A stretch of DNA of 8,380 nucleotides from Candidatus Poribacteria bacterium. Its GTDB lineage: Bacteria; Poribacteria; WGA-4E; WGA-3G. This document shows positions 1 through 5,608 of this stretch, in pieces (within the stretch, counting starts at the first letter, position 1; each line of letters begins with the position of its first letter). Made by a program: the position numbers and the translations under genes. The DNA is taken from NCBI GenBank assembly GCA_028818995.1, contig JAPPMR010000685.1, positions 1 through 8,380 on the forward strand, in the 5' to 3' direction. The notes under the pieces are model-generated. The model saw only the letters and a program-made list of their open reading frames with translations. It was not told the DNA's origin and did not search any database.

Positions 1-2191
1 TATCTACACGATGCGTATTGACGGTTCAGGGGTTAGACGTTTGACCAATTTTGATAGTATGTCTTGGGCGCCTTATTTCCACCCCAGCGGTGCTTATGTT
101 ATTTTCGCTTCCAACAAACTCGGATTTTCCAATTTTGAGTTGTATCTCGTAGATGCAATGGGGCGACATGAACCTGTTCAGGTCACCTCAACTGATGGGT
201 TTGATGGACTTCCTGTCTTTTCACCTGATGGAAGTCGATTGTGTTGGACATCTAACCGCAACAATCAAAAGGTTTCACAACTCTACCTTGCATCATGGAA
301 TCATGAAGCTGCATTAGAAGCGATTTCTATTTCACCGAGGCGTCAAATCTCAAGAATTCCAGAACCAGTTGAGGAGAAATCCGAACCCGATGCTTCGTTT
401 ACCGATTTTGTTGATGAAACTAAAACCAGTATTCAGCAGCACGTTGAATTTCTTGCAGATGACGCTTTAGAAGGTAGGATGACCGGTTCTAAGGGTTCAA
501 AACGTGCCGCGGATTACATCGCCGAACATTTTTCTCGACTCAACCTCCAACCTGCTGGTGAAGAAGGCGGTTATTTTCAAACTTTTGAATTTAATGCTGG
601 GAGTAAGATAATACCTGATGAAAACAACTTTCTTCTCACACGCAAGAAAGAGGGAACAGATGAGCAGCTTGAATTCAAGGTAGATGAGGATTTTTTACCG
701 TTTTCTTTTTCAAGTAATGGTGTTGTTGAGGGTGAAGTCGTCTTTGTTGGATATGGGTTAGTCGTCCCTGGAGAAACAGGTGAAGGATACAATTCTTACG
801 CGGGTATAGATGTGAAAAATAAGATTGTTGTTGCACTTCGCTACGTTCCTGAAGGCGTGAATGCTGAACGCCGACAGCAATTGATTCGGCATGCAGGAAT
901 CCGATATAAAGCAGTGCAGGCACGGGAAAACGGTGCGAAAGCGTTCCTTACTGTTGCGGGTCCAAATTCACCAAATGCTGGCAAGATAATCCCACTTACT
1001 TTTGACAGCGGCAGTGCTGATTCTGGTATTGTCGCGGGTTCTATTACCCATACTGTTGCAAATACCCTCTTAGCACAAGCAGGCAAAGACTTGAAAGAGG
1101 TACAAACCGGACTTGACGAAGAGAATCCGCACTTTGTCGGACATTTTCCGTTGCCCGATGTCAAAATCAAGGTAGCTGCCGCCATAGAAAAGATTAAGAA
1201 GACAGATAACAATGTGCTCGCTATGCTTCCGCCAACCCATCAAACTGAAAACAACGAGTACATCATCGTTGGTGCACACTATGATCATATCGGTTACGGT
1301 GAGGTCGGATCACTCGCGAAAGGAGAAGAAAAAGGACAAATCCATAACGGTGCTGATGATAACGCTTCTGGCACTGCTGTTATATTAAAATTAGCAGAGA
1401 TGTTCAGTGAAGAACGTCAAAATCATCCAGAGAAGTTTAAGAAAGGTGTTATCTTTGCGTTGTGGTCAGGTGAAGAACTCGGACTCATCGGGTCTACGCA
1501 TTTTGTGAATGATCCTGTGCTTCCTTTAAACGATGTTGCTGCCTACATCAACTTTGATATGGTGGGACGTCTCCGCAATAATAAACTTGTCCTACAAGGT
1601 ATCGGATCTTCACCTATTTGGACAAAGTTAATTGAAAAACGGAATGTGCTTGTCGGTTTTAATCTGGCACTACAAAAAGATCCGTATTTGCCAACAGATG
1701 TGACAGCCTTCTATCCGAAAAATGTCCCTGTCCTCAGTTTTTTCACCGGTCTACATAAGAATTATAACCGTCCCACAGATGACGCTGAAACCCTGAACTA
1801 TGCCGGTTTAGAACGTATCTCAATCTTGGCTTTTGGGATTGTTTCGGACCTAATTAGCGTGGACAAACGACCGGAATACGTAAAGGTAGAACGAAACAAG
1901 CCTGAGCAGGGAAGTCGTGGTACGTTACGTGCTTATTTGGGTACAATTCCTGATTATACAACTGAGGACACAGGCGTTAAACTCTCTGGCGTTGTTACTG
2001 GTGGTCCCGCAGATAAAGCAGGATTAAGAGGTGGAGATATCATAGTTGAACTCGGTACTAAAAAGATAAAAAATATCTATGATTTAACCTATGCGCTTGA
2101 TGCTGTGAAGATCGGGGAACCTATTGAGATTGTTGTGATGCGCGATGGGAAACAAGTAAAACTTAAAGTCACTCCAGAAGCGCGAAATTAA
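1..2191 (+). CDS. TolB-like propeller / M28 zinc peptidase / PA / PDZ fusion protein (5' end outside window)
   Basis: The frame is open to the left edge (Ile-Tyr-Thr precede the first ATG at 11), so the N-terminus and any signal peptide lie outside. Numbering from that ATG gives 726 visible residues. Residues 1-95 hold PD40/TolB-type beta-propeller repeats (HPSGAYVIFASN, SPDGSRLCWTSNR, each followed by an LYL strand). Residues about 138-725 form an M28-family metallopeptidase with an inserted protease-associated (PA) domain at about 235-375. Zinc-site motifs are GAHYDH (H423, D425), GADDNASG (D449, D450), SGEELG (E488 as likely general base, E489) and NFDMVGR (D516). The last ligand is usually His in a YHxPxD motif, but here the motif is YNRPTDD (N586). 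Residues about 632-722 are a PDZ domain with GGPADKAGLRGGDII. By family knowledge it is an exported aminopeptidase-like enzyme acting on peptides in the envelope or outside; the actual substrate is unknown. The gene stands alone at its 3' end and converges on a binding-protein gene. Confidence 0.9.
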   Translation, partial: IYTMRIDGSGVRRLTNFDSMSWAPYFHPSGAYVIFASNKLGFSNFELYLVDAMGRHEPVQVTSTDGFDGLPVFSPDGSRLCWTSNRNNQKVSQLYLASWNHEAALEAISISPRRQISRIPEPVEEKSEPDASFTDFVDETKTSIQQHVEFLADDALEGRMTGSKGSKRAADYIAEHFSRLNLQPAGEEGGYFQTFEFNAGSKIIPDENNFLLTRKKEGTDEQLEFKVDEDFLPFSFSSNGVVEGEVVFVGYGLVVPGETGEGYNSYAGIDVKNKIVVALRYVPEGVNAERRQQLIRHAGIRYKAVQARENGAKAFLTVAGPNSPNAGKIIPLTFDSGSADSGIVAGSITHTVANTLLAQAGKDLKEVQTGLDEENPHFVGHFPLPDVKIKVAAAIEKIKKTDNNVLAMLPPTHQTENNEYIIVGAHYDHIGYGEVGSLAKGEEKGQIHNGADDNASGTAVILKLAEMFSEERQNHPEKFKKGVIFALWSGEELGLIGSTHFVNDPVLPLNDVAAYINFDMVGRLRNNKLVLQGIGSSPIWTKLIEKRNVLVGFNLALQKDPYLPTDVTAFYPKNVPVLSFFTGLHKNYNRPTDDAETLNYAGLERISILAFGIVSDLISVDKRPEYVKVERNKPEQGSRGTLRAYLGTIPDYTTEDTGVKLSGVVTGGPADKAGLRGGDIIVELGTKKIKNIYDLTYALDAVKIGEPIEIVVMRDGKQVKLKVTPEARN

Positions 2192-2212
2192 ATTGTGTAT
2201 CAGGTTTGCTAA

Positions 2213-2263
2213 AATAGATGAGCCTCGTCAACAGTGATTAGATGATGACAAGGCTCTTCTATT
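2213..2263. terminator. Bidirectional terminator-like hairpin between convergent genes
   Basis: Arms 2213-2230 and 2246-2263 pair over 18 positions around a 15-base loop. There is one T/T mismatch (2219/2257) and one C/A mismatch (2226/2250), which becomes a G-U wobble in the - strand transcript. The hairpin sits 21 bases after the peptidase stop and 20 bases after the stop of the opposing gene. Neither side has a long uninterrupted U tract, although the outer arms are A/T-rich. Its position between convergent stops is the main argument that it ends both transcripts. Confidence 0.6.
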
Positions 2264-2283
2264 ATGTTCACTCAATGTTGGAA

Positions 2284-4554
2284 TTACTCCAAAATTTGAA
2301 GTTTTCCATCATTGACAATAAGGGCAATTCGTTCATCAATCCGGTCATACATTGCTTCTCCGTTGGGATCAAAGGAGAAATTGCCTAAAATTGTGGGTAA
2401 ATCCATCGTCTGTGCAAGAGCGTCTTGAATCGCGTCTGAATCAATTGATTCTGCTTTTGCAATTGCATTCGCGAGAATATAGAGTGTTGCATACGCCTGC
2501 GCCGCCCAAGGTTCGGGTTCCCTATTGTATTCTGCCATATAATTCTGAATGAAGTCCGTATTTCCCGGTGTATCAAACAGATTGGACCACCCCGCAAAAG
2601 CTACCGCACCCTCAGCGGCAGCCCCCGCTGCTTCAGCTTCAGCATTTGTCAAATCAGGTACAACAAAGTCAACAGAGTCAGGGATACCGACTTCCCGTCC
2701 TTGCTTGATAATCTCAATCATCTCACCAGACAGAGCAGCAATAAAGAGTGCATCAGGCTGAGGATCCAGGTTCATTATATTAGTTAATTGCATTCTAAAG
2801 TCGGTATCCTTGGTTTTAAAGGTTTCCGTGGACAGAATCGTGACATTGTTCGCCTCAAGTGCTTTCTTTAGCTCTTGATAACTACTTGTTGAGTAGGTAT
2901 CAGCCTCATCATATATCATAGCTACATTTTGGTATCCGAGTTTCTCTTGAGTCACCATTATGCCAGTTGGTGTCAAAATATTTGTGGCAAGACCAATGCG
3001 GAAGATATACTTTCCAAGACTGCTCAAACCAGCAGCGGAAGAAATCGGGCTAATAGCGACCACCTCAGCATCGTTTGCTATCGGAAATGCCTGTTCGAGA
3101 TGTGTTGAGATACCAATCCCAATGATGACAGGTACACCAAATTTCACTAATTCCTGAACGGCTGCAACACCACCCTCTACGGTGCCCTGAGCGTCTACAT
3201 ATTCAAACATGATGTTCACATGACCGAGCATATTAATTTCATCTCTTGCTAAATCAAGTCCACGTTTCATTGGAAGTCCATACGGTTCGGCGTTATCCCC
3301 TGACTGATCTACGGCAATACCAATAGTAACCGTTGGCACTTCCATTGGTTGCATTTCGTCAACAGGCAACTCAGAGAAGACTTGAAGTTCCCCATCTTTA
3401 GCGGCAAGAACAATTTCCTCGTATAAAGCCTCTCCGTTGGGGTCAAAAGAAAAATTGCCGGTTTTACCTAAAAGCGTTGGGAAATCCATCGTCTCTGCTA
3501 AGGCATCTCGAATTGCGGTTGAATCTGTTGATTGTGCTTTGGCGATTGCCGCTGCAAGAATTTTGAGAGTTGCATACGACTGTGCTGCCCATGGTCCAGG
3601 TTCATGACCGTATTTTGATAGATAATTCTGTATGAAGGTTTGATTTCCTGGAGTATCAGTTAAATTTGACCAACCCGTAAAAGTAATCGCCCCTTCAGCG
3701 GCATCGCCAGCTTTCTGCACTTCGGTATTGGTTAAATCAGGAACAATCAAACGAACAGAGTCGGGGATACCGATCTCACGCCCCTGTTTGATAATCTCAG
3801 TCATCTCTTGCGCCAGAGCAGCGATGAAAAGGGCATCAGGTTGAGTTTCCAGATTTTTTATATTGGTTAATTGCTGGGTAAATGTAGTTTCCTCGGTTTT
3901 GAAGGTTTCCTCAGTCAGAATTGTAACACCGCTTGCCTCAAGTGCTTTCTTCAACTCATCCCTGACACTTCCGGAGTATCTATCAAGTTCATCATATATC
4001 ACTGCCACGTTTTGATAGCCGAGTATCGCATGAGTGGTTATCACACCATTGGGAATCAGTATGTCTGTGGCGAGACCTGCGCGGAAGGCGAAATCTCCAA
4101 CCTCCTTACTCAAACCAGCAGCAGAGGAGACCGAGCTAAAAGCGACCACCCCTGCATCTTGTGCTACCGGAAAAGCATCTTCAAGGTAATCTGAAATAGC
4201 AATCCCAACAATAGCAGGGACATCTCTATCAACCAATCTTTGGACAGCAGCAATCGCCCCTTCTTCGGAACTCTTATCGTCCTCAAGGATAAACTTTATA
4301 CTCCCGCTACCGTGCATTGCATTGTTAATCTCATCTCGTGCCATGATAAAGCCGCGTTTCATTGGAAGACCATACGGTTGGGCATCTTTCCCTGTCAGAG
4401 ACACGACAACACCAATAGTAATGTCTTCATCCATCATCTCAGGCATTTCACCATCAGGTATCATCGGTGCGATCCTTTCGCAACCGATAAACCCTACAGA
4501 CAAGGCAATAATTGCCAAAACAGAAGTGAATATTGTGATTTTTTTAATGTACAT
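2284..4554 (-). CDS. Tandem-duplicated type 1 periplasmic substrate-binding lipoprotein (LivJ/Peripla_BP_6-like)
   Basis: The 756-residue product starts with a lipoprotein signal peptide: lysines at 4-5, a hydrophobic run to about residue 23, and FIGC with the lipid-anchor Cys25. Two complete type 1 periplasmic binding domains follow, at about 45-396 and 409-756, each near the usual size of a Leu/Ile/Val-binding protein. Matching landmarks are YGLPMKRG (61-68, 425-432), SSAAGLS (143-149, 505-511), QPDALFIAAL (238-247, 599-608), EIIKQGRE (253-260, 613-620) and GNFSFDPNGEA (366-376, 724-734). By eye the halves are well over half identical. The SSAA segment lies where this family contacts the ligand backbone. 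The start is supported by AAGGAGA six bases upstream of ATG. Binding of amino acids or small amides in the periplasm is the family expectation; the ligand cannot be read from sequence. No permease or ATPase gene is nearby. Confidence 0.92.
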   Translation of the reverse strand: MYIKKITIFTSVLAIIALSVGFIGCERIAPMIPDGEMPEMMDEDITIGVVVSLTGKDAQPYGLPMKRGFIMARDEINNAMHGSGSIKFILEDDKSSEEGAIAAVQRLVDRDVPAIVGIAISDYLEDAFPVAQDAGVVAFSSVSSAAGLSKEVGDFAFRAGLATDILIPNGVITTHAILGYQNVAVIYDELDRYSGSVRDELKKALEASGVTILTEETFKTEETTFTQQLTNIKNLETQPDALFIAALAQEMTEIIKQGREIGIPDSVRLIVPDLTNTEVQKAGDAAEGAITFTGWSNLTDTPGNQTFIQNYLSKYGHEPGPWAAQSYATLKILAAAIAKAQSTDSTAIRDALAETMDFPTLLGKTGNFSFDPNGEALYEEIVLAAKDGELQVFSELPVDEMQPMEVPTVTIGIAVDQSGDNAEPYGLPMKRGLDLARDEINMLGHVNIMFEYVDAQGTVEGGVAAVQELVKFGVPVIIGIGISTHLEQAFPIANDAEVVAISPISSAAGLSSLGKYIFRIGLATNILTPTGIMVTQEKLGYQNVAMIYDEADTYSTSSYQELKKALEANNVTILSTETFKTKDTDFRMQLTNIMNLDPQPDALFIAALSGEMIEIIKQGREVGIPDSVDFVVPDLTNAEAEAAGAAAEGAVAFAGWSNLFDTPGNTDFIQNYMAEYNREPEPWAAQAYATLYILANAIAKAESIDSDAIQDALAQTMDLPTILGNFSFDPNGEAMYDRIDERIALIVNDGKLQILE
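2287..3366 (-). repeat. Internal repeat copy B (C-terminal binding domain plus tether remnant)
   Basis: This codes for residues 397-756. It begins with a linker whose Pro397, Glu400, Met401 and Met404 align with Pro33, Glu36, Met37 and Met40 of copy A. There is no second signal peptide. Copy B is slightly shorter: it lacks two residues after the first helix, one after SSAAGLS, and the GKT-like triplet before GNFSFDPNGEA. At DNA level tctccgttggg recurs at 2357 and 3431. Confidence 0.85.
3367..4458 (-). repeat. Internal repeat copy A (N-terminal binding domain plus tether)
   Basis: This codes for residues 33-396 of the double binding protein. Copy B aligns with it at an offset of 364 codons near the N-terminal end and 358 near the C-terminal end, so only a few codons have been gained or lost. 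The repeat is still visible at DNA level: the stretch around 4360-4380 nearly matches 3268-3288 (cattggaagNccatacggtt). The unit includes the proline/methionine tether after the anchor cysteine (residues 33-45), which aligns with residues 397-409. Confidence 0.85.
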
Positions 4555-4560
4555 TTTGAA

Positions 4561-4567
4561 TCTCCTT
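4561..4567 (-). promoter_or_regulatory. Ribosome binding site of the double binding-protein gene
   Basis: The - strand reads AAGGAGA, ending six bases before the ATG at 4554. Its 5' two bases overlap the end of a perfect 16-base palindrome (4566-4581), so anything occupying or folding that palindrome would sit directly against the ribosome site. Confidence 0.8.
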
Positions 4568-4581
4568 AATTTTAAAATTAA
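4566..4581. promoter_or_regulatory. Perfect 16-base A/T palindrome touching the RBS
   Basis: ttaattttaaaattaa is its own reverse complement. It lies in the leader of the binding-protein gene, adjacent to AAGGAGA. As RNA it would give only a weak five-pair A-U stem, so a DNA-level protein site is the likelier role if there is one. A/T-rich palindromes also arise by chance in DNA of this composition. Confidence 0.3.
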
Positions 4582-4648
4582 AAACCAGGAGGGGAATAAA
4601 TAATTGCGTTACTACCCTCTCCCAAATATGTTAACGCTGAAAAATATC

Positions 4649-4676
4649 CTTTGTATCAAGTATTTTGATACCAAAG
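4649..4676. repeat. Interrupted inverted repeat in the binding-protein leader
   Basis: The left arm ctttgtatcaa (4649-4659) pairs with the right arm ttgataccaaag (4665-4676) across a five-base spacer, with one bulged C at 4671. It lies downstream of the predicted - strand promoter, inside the predicted 5' leader. It could be a leader hairpin or an operator; the sequence does not decide. Confidence 0.4.
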
Positions 4677-4735
4677 AACCACATGAAGTCAAATGTCCTA
4701 ATCTAAAGTTTAATGTTAGGGACTTGACCTTACCT

Positions 4736-4764
4736 ATTATTCCATAGTTATTAGTTATTGTCAA
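4736..4764 (-). promoter_or_regulatory. Sigma70-type promoter for the double binding-protein gene
   Basis: Read on the - strand, TTGACA (4764-4759) is a perfect -35 box. A 17-base spacer follows, then AATAAT (4741-4736), five of six matches to the -10 consensus. Transcription would start near 4729, giving a leader of about 175 bases before the ATG at 4554. Confidence 0.6.
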
Positions 4765-4800
4765 ATAAAAGCGCAAAATGGTCATTCGATTGTTTTACGC

Positions 4801-4829
4801 TTGACATAGGGCTGCTCTTTTTCTATAAT
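4801..4829 (+). promoter_or_regulatory. Perfect-consensus sigma70-type promoter for the small membrane protein gene
   Basis: TTGACA at 4801-4806 and TATAAT at 4824-4829 are separated by exactly 17 bases, which is full consensus in both boxes and spacing. The start site would be near 4836, leaving a 5' leader of about 155 bases before the ATG at 4992. Such a promoter suggests strong basal transcription unless a repressor or leader element restrains it. Confidence 0.75.
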
Positions 4830-4916
4830 CACAATTGAAATGTGTTGAAATTCATTTGGACGTACTTTAAGAGCACCCAATGATTTCCAATAATTAACCG
4901 ACCAGTTTGCAGTTTG

Positions 4917-4965
4917 ATAGAATTTAGCGATAGCTAACAGAATCATATCTATGAGGTAATTCTAT
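4917..4965 (+). promoter_or_regulatory. Possible folded 5' leader of the membrane-protein gene
   Basis: An outer stem of atagaatt (4917-4924) with aattctat (4958-4965) encloses a small hairpin, tagc-gata-gcta (4925-4936). The outer stem closes 11 bases before the ribosome binding site. It is A/T-rich and fairly weak, and matches no RNA family I recognise. It may be a control element or chance complementarity. Confidence 0.25.
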
Positions 4966-4976
4966 AACCCTATTAC

Positions 4977-4984
4977 GGGAGGAG
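4977..4984 (+). promoter_or_regulatory. Strong ribosome binding site of the membrane-protein gene
   Basis: gggaggag ends seven bases before the ATG at 4992. This fixes the start codon and suggests efficient translation. Confidence 0.85.
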
Positions 4985-4991
4985 AAAAACC

Positions 4992-5429
4992 ATGGATGCC
5001 CTCAAGAAAGTTATAGGCGTTGTTCTCATCATCATTGCGGCAATAGTTGCAATTCACACTGTTATTGAGCCTTTGTACCATACGTCCGCTGAAGAAGGTA
5101 ACCCGTTTAGTTCCGTTTGGAAGTACATTAACTACCTCTCTGCAATTTCAATAGTGCTGGGGGTGATATTTAGTTACGCTCGTATGAGTCGAAGCGGGGA
5201 GAATTCAAGCGTTCAGGAGTTTATAGCAGCGAACACGTTATTTTACGGATTCATGTTTGCAGCAATATTATTCTTCTATAACTGGTTTGGCACCTTTGGC
5301 GTAGCAAAAGACTTTACAGCAGTCGGAGCTGAAACCAGATCAGTAGTGTGGATTATCTTTGATGCGCTACTTCCGTTGTTAAATGGTGCATTGGGAGCAC
5401 ACTTACTGCGATCCAATGCCAGTGAATAG
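4992..5429 (+). CDS. Small four-helix integral membrane protein of unknown function
   Basis: I do not recognise a family. The 145-residue product has four hydrophobic segments at about 7-27, 45-64, 78-98 and 117-138. Charges fit a topology with both ends in the cytoplasm: Lys5-Lys6 before helix 1, Arg64 and Arg67 in the loop between helices 2 and 3, and Arg140 after helix 4. The first external loop (28-44) holds Glu34-Glu35 and the second (about 99-116) has few charges. Aromatic residues cluster in helix 3 (LFYGFMFAAILFFYNWF). No catalytic or cofactor motif is visible. The reading is supported by a perfect-consensus promoter and a strong RBS. A hairpin closes the unit before the next gene, so it is probably transcribed alone. 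It is not an obvious transporter permease: it is too short and lacks LivH/LivM features. It could be a small accessory or stress-type membrane protein. Confidence 0.85.
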   Translation: MDALKKVIGVVLIIIAAIVAIHTVIEPLYHTSAEEGNPFSSVWKYINYLSAISIVLGVIFSYARMSRSGENSSVQEFIAANTLFYGFMFAAILFFYNWFGTFGVAKDFTAVGAETRSVVWIIFDALLPLLNGALGAHLLRSNASE

Positions 5430-5441
5430 GAAATGGTCTGT

Positions 5442-5483
5442 GGAAAACTTTTGCGTTCGCGTTGTCGGACGCAAAAGTTTTCC
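5442..5483 (+). terminator. Strong hairpin downstream of the membrane-protein gene
   Basis: The arm ggaaaacttttgcgttcg (5442-5459) pairs with 5466-5483 over 18 positions around a six-base loop (cgttgt). There is one G-T wobble and no mismatch. It begins 12 bases after the stop codon. No T tract follows, so it is either a non-canonical terminator or an RNA-stabilising 3' hairpin. The T-runs are inside the arms instead. Confidence 0.65.
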
Positions 5484-5531
5484 TCTGGCGAATTTGTTTA
5501 AGATAATGTGACTTTCTACATAAAATAATAT

Positions 5532-5537
5532 TATAAT
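5532..5537 (+). promoter_or_regulatory. Candidate -10 box for the single-domain binding-protein gene
   Basis: tataat is a full -10 match 71 bases before the ATG at 5609. The best -35 at 17-base spacing is tgactt (5509-5514), a poor match. The surrounding DNA is very A/T-rich, so a chance match is possible. An activator-dependent promoter would look like this. Confidence 0.35.
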
Positions 5538-5540
5538 TGC

Positions 5541-5550
5541 ATTGTACAAT
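5541..5550. promoter_or_regulatory. Ten-base palindrome just after the candidate -10 box
   Basis: attgtacaat is a perfect palindrome placed at about the transcription start if the -10 at 5532 is real. That is a suitable place for a repressor site. There is no second copy in the window, so support is slight. Confidence 0.2.
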
Positions 5551-5566
5551 AAAAATATGAAATCTG

Positions 5567-5590
5567 ACTACCTGACACTGTGACGGTAGT
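5567..5590 (+). repeat. Short inverted repeat in the leader before the RBS
   Basis: actacc (5567-5572) and ggtagt (5585-5590) are exact reverse complements around a 12-base loop, seven bases before the AGGAG at 5598-5602. A six-pair stem could form in the mRNA leader, but may equally be chance. Confidence 0.25.
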
Positions 5591-5608
5591 TGCAAATAGG
5601 AGAATTTT

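Larger units (their letters stand above)
4555..4991. other. 437-base divergent intergenic control region
   Basis: No convincing coding frame is present between the two divergent starts. It contains the RBS and leader of the - strand binding-protein gene, a palindrome at 4566-4581, an interrupted inverted repeat at 4649-4676, a - strand promoter at 4736-4764, a + strand promoter at 4801-4829, a possible folded leader at 4917-4965, and the RBS at 4977-4984 of the membrane-protein gene. Both predicted 5' leaders are long, at about 155-175 bases. I recognise no known riboswitch class. Confidence 0.7.

Noticed and set aside
841..1212. Open frame of 123 codons on the - strand inside the peptidase gene
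   Set aside because: It lies opposite a clearly conserved M28/PA coding frame, has no RBS and no domain-like composition. It is a shadow frame.
2284..4554. Idea that the double binding-protein gene is two genes joined by a lost stop or sequencing error
   Set aside because: The frame is continuous through a sensible linker, with no second signal peptide or RBS at the junction. The linker aligns with the N-terminal tether, which fits an old in-frame duplication better.
3871..4569. Several + strand open frames opposite the binding-protein gene (3871-4194, 4240-4569, 4322-4603)
   Set aside because: They run antisense to conserved binding-domain codons and have no protein-like features. They are shadows of the - strand gene.
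4724..4752. Second + strand promoter with TTGACC at 4724
   Set aside because: At 17-base spacing the -10 would be gttatt, a poor match, and a full-consensus promoter lies just downstream.
4555..4991. Known riboswitch, tRNA or small RNA gene in the divergent region
   Set aside because: I could not match any conserved riboswitch core or cloverleaf, only simple dyads and promoters.
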